Below are positions 1 through 8,204 of a DNA stretch of 33,601 nt, piece by piece (the stretch's first letter is position 1; the number at the start of each line of letters is the position of its first letter). The notes beneath the pieces are model-generated. The model was not told the origin of the DNA. It was given only the letters and a program-made list of their open reading frames with translations, and ran no database searches. A program made the position numbers and the translations under genes. The stretch lies in assembly GCA_022791135.1 (NCBI GenBank), contig JAAVYM010000036.1, positions 1 through 33,601 on the forward strand, in the 5' to 3' direction. The stretch is from Oscillibacter sp. GTDB taxonomy: Bacteria; Bacillota; Clostridia; Oscillospirales; Oscillospiraceae.

Positions 1-9
1 AACAGAGCA

Positions 10-213
10 ATGAAGGAAGGAATCCATCCCAATTATCAGCAGACTACGATTACATGCGCCTGCGGTAATGTGATTGAGACAGGTTCTACCAAGAAGGATA
101 TCAAGGTGGAAGTCTGCTCTAAGTGTCACCCCTTCTTCACCGGTAAGCAGAAACTGGTGGATACTGGCGGCCGGGTCGCGAAGTTCAACAAGAGGTTCGG
201 CCTGGACAAGTGA
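10..213 (+). CDS. rpmE: 50S ribosomal protein L31
   Basis: A 67-residue protein of the size of bacterial L31, a small protein of the large ribosomal subunit. It opens with [10 protein letters not shown], the usual L31 start. Four cysteines (CACG near residue 16 and CSKC near residue 37) form the zinc-binding set of the C+ form of L31, so this is the zinc-containing rather than the zinc-independent paralogue. It ends in a basic tail (FNKRFGLDK). A strong intrinsic terminator follows directly, so the gene is probably the last or only gene of its transcript. Its promoter lies outside the window. Confidence 0.97.
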   Translation: MKEGIHPNYQQTTITCACGNVIETGSTKKDIKVEVCSKCHPFFTGKQKLVDTGGRVAKFNKRFGLDK

Positions 214-229
214 GCACAGTCACAAGAAG

Positions 230-262
230 AGAGCGCGCCGTAGCTGCGGCGCGCTCTTTTTT
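230..262 (+). terminator. Intrinsic terminator of rpmE
   Basis: An 11-bp perfect GC-rich stem (230-240 with 247-257), a 6-nt loop and a run of six T. It starts 16 bases after the rpmE stop codon. Confidence 0.93.
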
Positions 263-373
263 GCGCGCTTACCCTTGGGACCTGTGAGCGTCCGCCAAAA
301 TTCCGGTTGCGTTTTTCCGAAAATCGCATATACTGGAAACAGCTGAAATGAAAACGGAAAGGAGCCTACCGCC

Positions 374-892
374 ATGAGACTGCATCCCGTAGACCCCAAG
401 ACCATCGCCCCCGCGCCGCTTCCGGCCTTCGGCGGGCAAAACGCCCTGCTCACTGCCGGGACGGCGGAGCGCTGCAACACCATGACCATCGGCTGGTGCC
501 AGACAGGGCGTCTGTGGAACTTGCAAACCTGCACGGTCTATGTGCGCCCGGAGCGCTATACTTATGAATTCATGGAATCCAGCGATTACTTCACCGTCTC
601 CGTCCTGCCCCCGGAGCGGAAGGACGCCATGTCCCTCTGCGGCGCGAGGAGCGGCCGGGATCTGGATAAAATCAAGGCGTGCGGCCTGACGGTCCGAACC
701 GGCGAAAGCGGCGCGCCCTTCTTTGAGGAGGCGGAGCTGGTTCTGGTGTGCCGGAAGCTCTATGTCCAGGACATGACCCCCGACAGCGTCCTCCCCGCCG
801 GTGCGGAGAAGATTCTCCCCTACTACGGGGCGAAGGGCGGCTGGCACCGGATCTACACCGGCGAGATTGTGGAAGCGTACGCTTCGGAGTAG
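374..892 (+). CDS. Flavin reductase-like (FMN-binding split barrel) protein
   Basis: A 172-residue protein resembling the flavin reductase-like, FMN-binding split-barrel family. Seen: an NTMTIGW segment near residue 35, followed by RPERYTYEF and then YFTVSVLP, the typical order of strands around the FMN site. An AAAGGAG ribosome binding site lies just upstream of the ATG. Members bind FMN and act as NAD(P)H:flavin oxidoreductases or as flavoproteins of unknown substrate; the substrate cannot be told here. It lies 27 bases upstream of hflX on the same strand with no terminator between, so the two are probably cotranscribed. The family call is firm, the role open. Confidence 0.85.
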   Translation: MRLHPVDPKTIAPAPLPAFGGQNALLTAGTAERCNTMTIGWCQTGRLWNLQTCTVYVRPERYTYEFMESSDYFTVSVLPPERKDAMSLCGARSGRDLDKIKACGLTVRTGESGAPFFEEAELVLVCRKLYVQDMTPDSVLPAGAEKILPYYGAKGGWHRIYTGEIVEAYASE

Positions 893-919
893 AAATTCGA
901 AACAGCACAAAGGAGATTT

Positions 920-2191
920 ATGCAAGAGACAAACAAAATTCGAGACCGCGTGGTCCTGGTGGGCCTGAACTCCCCGGTTTTGAAGCAGGAGGAGAACGCC
1001 GGCGAGGACACGCTGGAGGAGCTTTCGGCCCTGGTGGAGACCGCCGGGGGCGAGACGGTGGGCATCGTCCTGCAAAACCGGAACGCCCCTGACTCCCGCA
1101 CCTTCATCGGCGAGGGCAAATGCGCCGAGGTGAAGCTTTACTGCGAGAACACCGGGGCCACCATGGTCATCTTTGACAACGACCTCTCCCCCTCCCAGCT
1201 CCGGGTTTTGACGCAGGCCCTGGGGGTTCAGGTGCTGGACCGCTGCGGCCTGATTCTGGACATCTTCGCCCAGCGCGCCCGGACCCGGGAGGGACGGCTC
1301 CAGGTGGAGCTGGCCCAATATCAGTATCTTTTGCCCCGCCTGACGGGCATGTGGACCCACCTGGAGCGCCAGGCGGGCACCAGCGGCAGCGGCCCCATCG
1401 GGTCGAAGGGACCCGGCGAGACCCAGCTGGAGACGGACCGGCGGCACATCCACCGCAAGATTGACAAGCTCCGGGAGGACCTGGAGGACGTCCGCCGGGT
1501 GCGGAATACCCAGCGCCGCCAGCGGCGGAAGAACGAGATCCCCGTGGTGGCTCTGGTGGGCTATACCAACGCCGGGAAGTCCACCCTTTTAAACCGCCTC
1601 ACCGGCGCAGGCATCCCGGCGAACAACCGCCTCTTCGACACCCTGGACACCACCAGCCGCCTCCTCCACGTCAGCGACACGATGGACGTGGTCCTCAGCG
1701 ACACCGTGGGCTTTATCCGCAAGCTTCCCCACCAGCTGGTGGAGGCGTTCAAGGCCACGCTGGAGGAGCTGGAGTATGCGGATCTGCTGCTCCACGTGGT
1801 GGACGTGTCCAGCCCGGACTGGCAGATACAGGCCCAGGTGGTGGAGCGGCTGATTTTGGAGCTGGGAGCCGGGGAGCTGCCCCGGATTGACGTGTTCAAC
1901 AAATCAGACCTGCTTCCCCTGGGGGAGATCATGCCCCATGGGGAGGACATCTGCGCCATCTCCGCCCGGACAGGAGAGGGCGTGGACAAGCTGCTGGAGA
2001 TGATCGCCCGCCGCCTGGACAAGGGGAGCCGCCGGGTGACGGTCCGCCTGCCCTATGACCAGGGGGGCCTGCTGGACATGCTGTACCAGGAGGCCAGGGT
2101 GGAGAAGGTGGACTACGGCGAGACCATCGACGTGACGGCGGTCTGCACGCCCCGGACCCTGGGCCGGGTGGCGGCGTTCATCGACAGCTGA
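920..2191 (+). CDS. hflX: GTPase HflX
   Basis: A 423-residue protein with the HflX layout: an N-terminal HflX domain containing the glycine-rich RTREGRLQVELAQYQYLLPR region and GSKGPGETQLETDRR (about residues 161-175), a coiled stretch, then a GTPase domain with G1 GYTNAGKS (214-221), G3 DTVGF (261-265) and G4 NKSD (327-330). HflX binds the 50S/70S ribosome and splits stalled ribosomes, mainly under heat or antibiotic stress. The start is supported by AAAGGAG about seven bases before the ATG. Full length for the family. It probably shares a transcript with the flavin reductase-like gene upstream. Confidence 0.96.
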   Translation: MQETNKIRDRVVLVGLNSPVLKQEENAGEDTLEELSALVETAGGETVGIVLQNRNAPDSRTFIGEGKCAEVKLYCENTGATMVIFDNDLSPSQLRVLTQALGVQVLDRCGLILDIFAQRARTREGRLQVELAQYQYLLPRLTGMWTHLERQAGTSGSGPIGSKGPGETQLETDRRHIHRKIDKLREDLEDVRRVRNTQRRQRRKNEIPVVALVGYTNAGKSTLLNRLTGAGIPANNRLFDTLDTTSRLLHVSDTMDVVLSDTVGFIRKLPHQLVEAFKATLEELEYADLLLHVVDVSSPDWQIQAQVVERLILELGAGELPRIDVFNKSDLLPLGEIMPHGEDICAISARTGEGVDKLLEMIARRLDKGSRRVTVRLPYDQGGLLDMLYQEARVEKVDYGETIDVTAVCTPRTLGRVAAFIDS

Positions 2192-2414
2192 GGGGCGCCC
2201 CCGCTTCAGAGGTACGAGCCTCAAAAGACATGGCGGAACTATGCCGGGCCAGGCCCGCTCCGGTGCGCAGACCCAGGAGGAAGGCGTGGATGGCCGTGAA
2301 TTCCAGAGCCTTGTCCAGGTCCTCCAGGCCGCCGCCCAGCTGGCTTTGCAGCAGCTCCAGACGGAGGGCGTAGTCGCTTTCCCGCGTAATGGCATAAAAT
2401 TCACGTGACGTCAA
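2178..2414 (-). pseudogene. Possible remnant of a small helical protein
   Basis: On the minus strand this stretch reads as a plausible alpha-helical segment, including SDYALRLELLQSQL, LEDLDKALEF and TAIHAFLLGLRTGAG. The codon choice is GC-rich, like that of real genes here. There is no convincing start: a TTG at 2414 lacks a ribosome binding site, and upstream bases belong to the divergently oriented XRE gene. I read it as a 5'-truncated relic of a small clostridial helical protein, possibly DUF6809-like. A 55-codon plus-strand frame (2240-2407) is less protein-like. Low confidence. Confidence 0.3.
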
Positions 2415-2425
2415 GAGGAGTATCC

Positions 2426-2674
2426 ATGAATATTGGAAAGAGATTAAAAGAACTCCGTAAAGAACGTAAAGAAACGCAGGAACAGATTGCCAGGGCAATT
2501 GACATTGCTTTGCGGCATTATCAGCGGATTGAATCAGAGGAGGGCTTGCCGGGGATTGAAGTTTTCTATGCCCTGGCGGACCATTTCCAGGTCAACGCGG
2601 ATTACCTGCTGGGCCGGACCGGCGTCCGGGACATGCTTCCGCCCGCTTCTGAGCAGGAGGGCGGCCATGCGTGA
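2426..2674 (+). CDS. Small XRE-family DNA-binding regulator
   Basis: An 82-residue protein consisting almost entirely of a Cro/C1-type helix-turn-helix (NIGKRLKELRKERKETQEQI, then IDIALRHYQRIESEEG, then LADHFQVNADYLLGR), the standard XRE fold. It should bind DNA as a dimer; no effector domain is present. The ATG at 2426 is preferred over an in-frame GTG at 2405 because AGAGGAG sits six bases before it. The first 40 codons are clearly more AT-rich than the rest. The 3' end overlaps the next gene by 8 bases, so the two are translationally coupled. Its target is unknown. Confidence 0.88.
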   Translation: MNIGKRLKELRKERKETQEQIARAIDIALRHYQRIESEEGLPGIEVFYALADHFQVNADYLLGRTGVRDMLPPASEQEGGHA

Positions 2675-3302
2675 GGGTTACCGCGTTCCTTATGAAGCCG
2701 CCGAGACCGAGTTCACGGAAAAGCGCTCCCGCTTCATCACGAACCTCTGGCGGGTGGAAACCGAGGCGGAGGCCCGGGAAAGAATCGAGGAGATCCGCAA
2801 GCGCCATTACGACGCCCGCCATCACTGCTGGTGCTATATCCTCCGGGACGGCGGCGTGGTCCGCTATTCCGACGACGGCGAGCCCCAGGGCACGGCGGGC
2901 CAGCCCATGCTGAACGTATTCCAGCGCCAGGAGGTCACCAATGTCTGCTGTGTAGTGACGCGGTACTTCGGCGGGGTGCTGCTGGGGGCGGGGGGGCTGA
3001 CCCGGGCCTACGGCCGGGGGGCGAAGGACGGCCTGGACGCGGCGGGCACCGCCTGGGTGAGCCGCTGGACTCTCTGGGACGTGCCCTGTACGTATCCGCT
3101 GTTCGAGCGCTTAAAGCTGGAGCTTGCAGCGCGGGGAGGCGTCCTCCGGAGCGCGGATTACGGCGCGGAAATCGTGCTGCACGCCGCCTTTTCCCCGGAG
3201 GGCGCGGCGGCCTTTGCCGCCCGGCTGACGGAGCTATCGGCGGGCCGGCTGGTCATGGTCCCCGCCGGGGAGGAGTACCTCCCCGGTCCAAGAGAGGATT
3301 AA
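2667..3302 (+). CDS. YigZ/IMPACT family protein
   Basis: A 211-residue protein with the UPF0029/IMPACT N-terminal domain: EKRSRFI, ARHHCWCYILRDG, YSDDGEPQGTAGQPML, then VVTRYFGGVLLGAGGLTRAYG. These are the signature blocks of bacterial YigZ (YvyE in Bacillus). The C-terminal part matches the ferredoxin-like second domain of the family. The biochemical role is not established; IMPACT proteins in eukaryotes act on translation regulation. The ATG overlaps the XRE stop codon region (bases 2667-2674) and has AGGAGG upstream. Length is normal (about 210). Confidence 0.93.
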   Translation: MREGYRVPYEAAETEFTEKRSRFITNLWRVETEAEARERIEEIRKRHYDARHHCWCYILRDGGVVRYSDDGEPQGTAGQPMLNVFQRQEVTNVCCVVTRYFGGVLLGAGGLTRAYGRGAKDGLDAAGTAWVSRWTLWDVPCTYPLFERLKLELAARGGVLRSADYGAEIVLHAAFSPEGAAAFAARLTELSAGRLVMVPAGEEYLPGPRED

Positions 3303-3688
3303 AGTCTGCTTGAAACCCGGCAGAACAACGTCTTAAGGCATCTTTTCCCGCCGGGGCCGGGTTGATTGGGTCTGAAATCCGTCAGGATTCCCGCGTCAAA
3401 CCGCCCTGCCCGGCACGGAAATCTACGCCCATTTTCTCAAGCCTCCGTCAAAGCCGGAGGCTTGAGAAGGCCCTGGAAGGACCTGATACCGGCGGGCATC
3501 TCAAGACGCACGGAAACTCTCTCGCTTTGCATCCCGTGCCCCGCCGCCCGTGAACGGGCAAATCGTCATCTCTTTAAGAGGCTTGCACAGCTGTCACGTG
3601 GTAAGTTGTCAACTCGCCCCGCTCACGGCTTGAAGCCAAAGCTTTTTTACGGACTCCCTCCACCGGCCAAGCCGGTGGTTTCCGAACC
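3303..3688. other. Intergenic stretch with two hairpins, no gene seen
   Basis: No convincing coding frame on either strand. It holds a 14-bp perfect inverted repeat (3434-3447 with 3455-3468, 7-base loop) with no T-run on either side, and a smaller 8-bp hairpin (3660-3667 with 3671-3678). The stretch separates the YigZ gene from the convergent macro-domain gene. Confidence 0.5.
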
Positions 3689-3726
3689 CAAAAAGAAACC
3701 GCCGGAAGGAGGAATTCCTTCCGGCG
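3689..3726 (-). terminator. Intrinsic terminator of the macro-domain gene
   Basis: A 10-bp perfect stem (3700-3709 with 3717-3726). The minus-strand transcript continues into GTTTCTTTTT. It lies directly after the macro-domain stop codon. Confidence 0.9.
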
Positions 3727-3734
3727 CCTGCCTG

Positions 3735-4271
3735 TCACAGCCGCTCGGCCTTGCTGCCTGCGTACCACATGTTGTAGGTCTGACGGTAAATCCGGGCGGC
3801 CTGTTCCGTGTGGCAGACCATCCGCACCTGCCGGGGCAGGTCGTGTCCCCGCAGGAAGTCCAAAATCGCCTTCAGCGCCACCGCTGCCGCCTGGGCCATG
3901 GGGTAGCCGTAGACCCCGGTGGAGATGGAGGGGAAGTCCACGGTTTCGATGCCGTGCTCCTCCGCCAGCTCCAGGCAGGAGCGGTAGCAGGAGGCCAGCG
4001 CGGCGGCCTCGCCGTCGTTTCCGCCCCGCCAGATGGGACCGGGGGTATGAATCACATATTCGGCGGGGAGGCGGTAGCCCCGGGTCAGTTTTGCCCGCCC
4101 GGTCTCGCAGCCCCCCAGGGTCCGGCACTCCTCCAGCAGCTCCGGTCCGGCGGCGGCGTGAATTGCTCCGTCCACGCCGCTGCCGCCCAGGAGGGAGGTG
4201 TTGGCGGCGTTGACGATGGCCTTAGCGTCGGAACGGGTGATGTCGCCCACAAGAATGGAAAATCGGTTCAT
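3735..4271 (-). CDS. Macro-domain ADP-ribose hydrolase (O-acetyl-ADP-ribose deacetylase type)
   Basis: A 178-residue single macro domain. Seen: [20 protein letters not shown] with the ADP-ribose-binding asparagines, [19 protein letters not shown], and the diphosphate loop [10 protein letters not shown]. This arrangement is that of MacroD-type enzymes that hydrolyse O-acetyl-ADP-ribose and mono-ADP-ribosyl groups. The start at 4271 (MNRFSILVG) is chosen over an upstream in-frame ATG because GGAGG lies just before it. It is a solitary gene divergent from the MerR regulator and closed by its own terminator; no NAD-dependent partner such as a sirtuin is adjacent. Confidence 0.93.
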   Translation of the reverse strand: MNRFSILVGDITRSDAKAIVNAANTSLLGGSGVDGAIHAAAGPELLEECRTLGGCETGRAKLTRGYRLPAEYVIHTPGPIWRGGNDGEAAALASCYRSCLELAEEHGIETVDFPSISTGVYGYPMAQAAAVALKAILDFLRGHDLPRQVRMVCHTEQAARIYRQTYNMWYAGSKAERL

Positions 4272-4360
4272 GGAAAAACCTCCTGATTTCGTTGTTTTTT
4301 CCCATAGTAGCGCAAAAAAAGCGGAAAGGCAATCCAATTCAAAAAAAGTTCATAAAGCCT

Positions 4361-4392
4361 CTTGACTTTGCCGTAACGTTAAGCCTTATACT
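4361..4392 (+). promoter_or_regulatory. MerR-type promoter/operator of the TipAS regulator
   Basis: A -35 TTGACT (4362-4367) and a -10 TATACT (4387-4392) are separated by 19 bp. This over-long spacer is the hallmark of promoters activated by DNA distortion by MerR proteins. The spacer holds an imperfect dyad: CTTGAC on the left, GTTAAG on the right, TAACGTTA in between. The regulator gene starts 25 bases downstream, so autoregulation is the simplest reading. Confidence 0.85.
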
Positions 4393-4416
4393 TTGTCCCG
4401 TCAGGAGGGATGCCCT

Positions 4417-5175
4417 ATGGAATACACTGTGAAGGCCCTGGCCGACCTGGCCGGAGTTACGCCCCGGACTCTGCGCTGGTACGATCAAAAGGGCCTTCTC
4501 AAGCCCCGGCGGACGACGGAGGCGGGCTACCGCCTCTATGGCCGGGAGGAGGTGGACCGGCTTCAGACCATCCTCTTTTACAAGGAGTTGGGCCTGGAGC
4601 TGGAAACCATCCTGGAGCTGCTGAACGCCCCGGACTTTAACCGCCTGGCGGTGCTGCAGAGCCATCTGGCGGCGCTGGAAGCCCGGCGGAAGCGGCTGGA
4701 CGCCCTGATCCTGACGGTTCGAAAAACCATCGACGAGACACAAGGAGGAGCGCACATGTCTGACAAGGAGAAGTTTGAAGCATTTAAGCGCCGGGCGGTA
4801 GAGGCGAATGAAGCCGCTTACGGCAAGGAAATCCGGGGCAAGTACGGCGACGCGGAGGTCGAGCGGACCAACGCCAGCGTCCTTTCCCTGACAGAGGAAG
4901 AATACGGGGAGTGGAAGGCGCTGGGGGAGGAGATTTTGTCCGCCCTGCCCGCCGCCGTCCGCGCCAAGGCGGACCCGGCAGGAGACGAGGGGCAGCGGAT
5001 TGCCCGGCTGCACCGCCGCTGGCTGTCCTACAGCTGGGAAGCCTATTCGCCCCAGGCCCACCGGGGGCTGGGGGAGCTGTACACGGCGGACGGGCGGTTT
5101 ACGGCCTATTATGACCGGGAGGTCCCCGGCTGCGCCGCCTTTTTGCGGGATGCCATTCGGGCCTATACGGACTGA
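4417..5175 (+). CDS. MerR-family regulator with TipAS effector domain
   Basis: A 252-residue protein. The N-terminal 70 residues are a MerR winged helix (YTVKALADLAGVTPRTLRWY, then LLKPRRTTEAGYRLY), followed by a coiled coil to about residue 115 and a C-terminal TipAS-like helical domain of about 130 residues. TipAS domains bind hydrophobic or peptide antibiotics and switch the protein to an activator; Mta and TipAL are known examples. An internal ATG (at SDKEKFEAF) could give a free effector domain, as in TipAL/TipAS, and has AAGGAGGAG upstream. The start at 4417 follows AGGAGGG; the in-frame TTG further up lies inside the promoter. No obvious drug pump follows. Confidence 0.92.
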   Translation: MEYTVKALADLAGVTPRTLRWYDQKGLLKPRRTTEAGYRLYGREEVDRLQTILFYKELGLELETILELLNAPDFNRLAVLQSHLAALEARRKRLDALILTVRKTIDETQGGAHMSDKEKFEAFKRRAVEANEAAYGKEIRGKYGDAEVERTNASVLSLTEEEYGEWKALGEEILSALPAAVRAKADPAGDEGQRIARLHRRWLSYSWEAYSPQAHRGLGELYTADGRFTAYYDREVPGCAAFLRDAIRAYTD

Positions 5176-5351
5176 GAACGATTTTTCGGCGGGCATACAC
5201 GGACTATCAACGCGGCGCCGCGGGCTGCATATGCGGCCTTCTGCGGCTGACTTTGCAGGAAATGGGCATCCGGACCCGGCGGCGAAACGGGAACTTACAC
5301 TCCTTTTCAGCCGCGGTGGTTATCCAAAGCCCATCAAAAGGAGGAAACGCT

Positions 5352-5966
5352 ATGACGGCATTGATCTGGGATCTGGATGGGACGCTGCTGGACTCTTACG
5401 GGGTTATTGTTTCGAGCCTTCGCCAGACGCTGGCGGAGCTGGGAATGGATATGGACGGCGAGGAAATCCGGCGGCGGGCGACGGAGGGTTCCGTCAGCGA
5501 TGTCGTCCGTTTCGCGGAGGCAAAGACCGGCCGGCCCTTTCGGGAGATCAAGGAGCGATATTCCGCCATCAGCGGCGGACGGTATTTGGAAATCGCCGCC
5601 ATCCCCCACGCCGCCGGGGCTTTGGAGCAGACCGCCGCCCTGGGGGCCGTGCACTTCGTCTACACCCACCGGGGGAGTACCACCATGCCGGTACTGGAGC
5701 ATCTGGGGCTGGACTGCTTTTTTAAGGAGGTGGTCTCCAGCCTGAACGGCTTCCCCCGAAAGCCCGCCCCTGACGCTCTGCTCTATCTGATGGAAAAGTA
5801 TCGCCTGGAACGGGACCGGGTTTTCTACGTGGGGGACCGGACGCTGGACGTGGACTGCGCCAAAAATGCCGGGGTGAGGAGCGTTCTCTACTCCCCCTCC
5901 GGGGCCGGAACGGCGGATTATGTGGTCCGGGATCTGCTGGAAATTCGGGCCGTTGTGGCGGAGTGA
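5352..5966 (+). CDS. HAD-family phosphatase (phosphoglycolate phosphatase-like)
   Basis: A 204-residue HAD hydrolase. Motif I is WDLDGTLLDS with the nucleophile and acid/base aspartates at the N-terminus, motif II a threonine in YTHRGS, motif III the lysine in RKPAPDALLY, and motif IV YVGDRTLDVDCAKNAG. A helical cap lies between motifs I and II, the subfamily-I arrangement of phosphoglycolate phosphatase and beta-phosphoglucomutase. The substrate cannot be deduced. The start follows AAAGGAGG; a longer frame from 5253 is rejected because it lacks a ribosome binding site and runs through non-coding-looking DNA. It lies 65 bases upstream of the NTF2-like gene, probably on the same transcript. 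Confidence 0.92.
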   Translation: MTALIWDLDGTLLDSYGVIVSSLRQTLAELGMDMDGEEIRRRATEGSVSDVVRFAEAKTGRPFREIKERYSAISGGRYLEIAAIPHAAGALEQTAALGAVHFVYTHRGSTTMPVLEHLGLDCFFKEVVSSLNGFPRKPAPDALLYLMEKYRLERDRVFYVGDRTLDVDCAKNAGVRSVLYSPSGAGTADYVVRDLLEIRAVVAE

Positions 5967-6031
5967 AAACCGGGCGGGCCTTTTCCACAAAGGCCTGCCC
6001 GGCGCACTTGATTGAAAAAGGAGGAACAACC

Positions 6032-6451
6032 GTGGAGCAGCGGGAAAATGACATTCGCAAATGGTTTGACATGTGGCTGAAAAAAGAGGACCTGGGCATC
6101 CTGGAGCTGTTTGCCCCGGACGCCGTGTATATCGAGAGCTGGGGGCCGGAGTACCACGGGGCGGAGAAAATCCGGCACTGGTTCCGCGAGTGGAACACCC
6201 GGGGAACGGTCCTTCAATGGGACATCCGGCAGTTTTTCCACAAGGGGGACCAAACGGCCGCGGAGTGGTACTTCCGCAACCGGATGGAGGACGGCAGGGT
6301 GGAAGCCTTCGACGGGTTATCCCTTATCCGCTGGACTCCGGCGGGGCAAATCTGCTTTTTGCAGGAGTTCGGCTGCAACGAATCCCGCTACGACCCCTAT
6401 CGGGACGGCCCGGTCCCGAAATTCCGGGAGGAGCATGCCGCCTGGTTTTAG
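6032..6451 (+). CDS. NTF2-like (SnoaL-type) domain protein
   Basis: A 139-residue protein with the NTF2/SnoaL-like pattern: an N-terminal helix (IRKWFDMWLKKEDLGILELF), the APDAVYIESWGPEYHG turn, a helix (IRHWFREWN), then beta strands including TAAEWYFRNRMEDGRVEAFDG. The fold is a cone-shaped barrel used for small-molecule binding or catalysis; the ligand is unknown. Translation probably begins at GTG 6032, which has AAAGGAGG seven bases upstream. Full length for a single-domain member. The family call is good, the function open. Confidence 0.82.
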   Translation: MEQRENDIRKWFDMWLKKEDLGILELFAPDAVYIESWGPEYHGAEKIRHWFREWNTRGTVLQWDIRQFFHKGDQTAAEWYFRNRMEDGRVEAFDGLSLIRWTPAGQICFLQEFGCNESRYDPYRDGPVPKFREEHAAWF

Positions 6452-6549
6452 GCCCTGTTCACAAAAAGCAAAACACGCGTCTTTCCGGCAAAAACTTTCG
6501 AACATCCGCGCGGTTGATTGAATCCGTGCATCCTTAAGATTCAAACTGC

Positions 6550-6584
6550 AAAACGCCGCCCGGATCTTCTGTCCGGGCGGCGTT
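6550..6584 (-). terminator. Intrinsic terminator of mgtE
   Basis: A 13-bp perfect stem (6552-6564 with 6572-6584) with a 7-base loop. The minus-strand transcript runs on into TTTTGCAGTTT. It starts 26 bases past the mgtE stop codon. Confidence 0.88.
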
Positions 6585-6610
6585 CGCCGGTTTCGCCCGC
6601 AGGTTTGCCC

Positions 6611-7993
6611 TCACAGTCCCAAAATCGCAGAGGCGAACTGGAAGTAAATCAGCAGAGAAATGGCATCCACAATGGTGGTAATAAAAGGAGAAGCCATCAC
6701 CGCCGGGTCGAAGCCGATGCGCTTGGCCAGCAGCGGCAGGGAGGAACCCACCAGCTTCGCGCACAGCACGGTACACACCAGCGTTCCGCAGATCACGGCC
6801 GCAACAGGAGCTGTCACCATGGTGTTGCCGAACAGCAGCCGGTCCACCAGCATCAGCTTGGCAAAATTTGCCGCCGCCAGCGTCACGCCGCAGACCATTG
6901 CCACCCGCAGTTCTTTCCAAAGAACCCGGAAGAAATCGGCGAATGTGATTTCCCCCAGAGACAGGCCGCGAATAACGGTGACGCTGGCTTGAGAGCCGCA
7001 GTTCCCGCCGCTGTCCATCAGCATGGGAATATAAGCGGTGAGGATTGTGGCGGCCGCCAGGGCACTTTCAAAGCTGGCGATAATCTGCCCTGTGAAGGTG
7101 GCGGAAATCATCAGCAGCAGCAGCCAGGGGATACGGGCCTTATAGGTTTCCAGGGTGCTGGTTTTCAGATAGGGCTTGTCAGAGGGCAGTATGGCGGCCA
7201 TCTTTTCAATGTCCTCCGTGACCTCCTCCTGGAGAACGTCGATGGCGTCGTCCACGGTGACGATGCCCACCAGCCGGTCCTCCTTATCCACCACCGGCAA
7301 CGCCAGGAAGTCGTACTTCCCCAGCGCCCGGGCCACGGCCTCCTGGTCGTCCAGGGTCTGGACGGCGATGAGATTCCGCTCCATGATGTCGCCGATGACG
7401 TCGTCCTCCTCCGCCAGGAGAAGGGTCCGGATGGTCAGCAGGCCGATGAGATGCCGCCGCTCGTCGATGACGTAGCAGATATTGATGGTCTCCTTGTCCG
7501 GCCCCGTCCGGCGTATGCGCTTGAGAGCGTCCTCTACGGTCATGGTGGCCTTCAGGTCCACAAATTCCGTGGTCATGATGCTGCCGGCGGAGTCCTCGGG
7601 GTATTTCAGGATCTCGTTGATGCTCTTGCGCATCTCCGGGTCGCAGTGGCGGAGAATCCGCTTCACCACCCCCGCCGGCATCTCCTCCACAATGTCCGCC
7701 GCGTCGTCCAGGTACAGCTCGTCCAGGACCTCCTTCAGCTCCGCGTTGGAGAAGCTGTGGATCAGCAGCTCCTGCTCGTCGCTGTCCAGCTCGACGAAGA
7801 CCTCCGCCGCCAGCTCCTTGGGCAGAAGGCGGAAGACTACCGGGACCTTCTCGTCCAAATCGGCGCAGAGGGAGGCGATGTCGGCCGCCTCCATGGGCAG
7901 CAGGAGATCCCGCAGCTCGGCGTAACGTTTTCGGTTGAAGAAATCCTCAATTTTTTCCAGCAGTTCTGCCCGATGGGCCTGCGCCTCAAACAT
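6611..7993 (-). CDS. mgtE: Magnesium transporter MgtE
   Basis: A 460-residue protein with the MgtE domain order: an acidic N-terminal helical domain (to about residue 130), two CBS domains (about 135-255), a connecting helix, and five membrane helices from about residue 285 to the end. The hallmark PMLMDSGGNCGSQASVTVIRG (around residues 323-343) forms the ion pore. MgtE is a homodimeric inner-membrane Mg2+ channel whose N and CBS domains close it when cytosolic Mg2+ is high. Length and domains are normal. It is a single gene, divergent from the GH13 gene, with its own promoter and terminator. No M-box riboswitch is evident in the short leader. Confidence 0.96.
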   Translation of the reverse strand: MFEAQAHRAELLEKIEDFFNRKRYAELRDLLLPMEAADIASLCADLDEKVPVVFRLLPKELAAEVFVELDSDEQELLIHSFSNAELKEVLDELYLDDAADIVEEMPAGVVKRILRHCDPEMRKSINEILKYPEDSAGSIMTTEFVDLKATMTVEDALKRIRRTGPDKETINICYVIDERRHLIGLLTIRTLLLAEEDDVIGDIMERNLIAVQTLDDQEAVARALGKYDFLALPVVDKEDRLVGIVTVDDAIDVLQEEVTEDIEKMAAILPSDKPYLKTSTLETYKARIPWLLLLMISATFTGQIIASFESALAAATILTAYIPMLMDSGGNCGSQASVTVIRGLSLGEITFADFFRVLWKELRVAMVCGVTLAAANFAKLMLVDRLLFGNTMVTAPVAAVICGTLVCTVLCAKLVGSSLPLLAKRIGFDPAVMASPFITTIVDAISLLIYFQFASAILGL

Positions 7994-8063
7994 GCCCGAG
8001 ACCCCCTTTCGGTGATTAAGATGGCGGAAAAAGAACCTGAAACGGCTCCTTTCCTAGACTATT

Positions 8064-8092
8064 ATCCTATTCCTATTTCCGGAATCTGTCAA
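8064..8092 (-). promoter_or_regulatory. Predicted promoter of mgtE
   Basis: Read on the minus strand: TTGACA (8087-8092), a 17-bp spacer, TAGGAT (8064-8069). The start codon lies about 70 bases downstream. Confidence 0.65.
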
Positions 8093-8140
8093 GGCTTGCG
8101 TCGCCGGTTTGGGGAAGACGCCGGGAGGCAAAAAACCCTC

Positions 8141-8169
8141 TCGACCTCCGGCGAAATTTGTGGTATACT
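8141..8169 (+). promoter_or_regulatory. Predicted promoter of the GH13 gene
   Basis: TCGACC (8141-8146), a 17-bp spacer, and TATACT (8164-8169) with an extended-10 TG. It lies 36 bases before the ATG of the glycoside hydrolase. Confidence 0.6.
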
Positions 8170-8204
8170 GACACGTACTTATCTCCGAAAGGAAGGATTC
8201 AGCT

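Noticed and set aside
269-1453. 394-codon minus-strand frame over the flavin reductase-like gene and hflX
   Set aside because: Shadow of two well-supported plus-strand genes; no ribosome binding site or family pattern.
3366-4286. 306-codon plus-strand frame over the macro-domain gene
   Set aside because: Shadow frame; the minus strand has the full macro-domain signature and a terminator.
7994-8063. M-box magnesium riboswitch before mgtE
   Set aside because: The leader is about 60 bases with no matching helices; M-box RNAs need about 150 bases.
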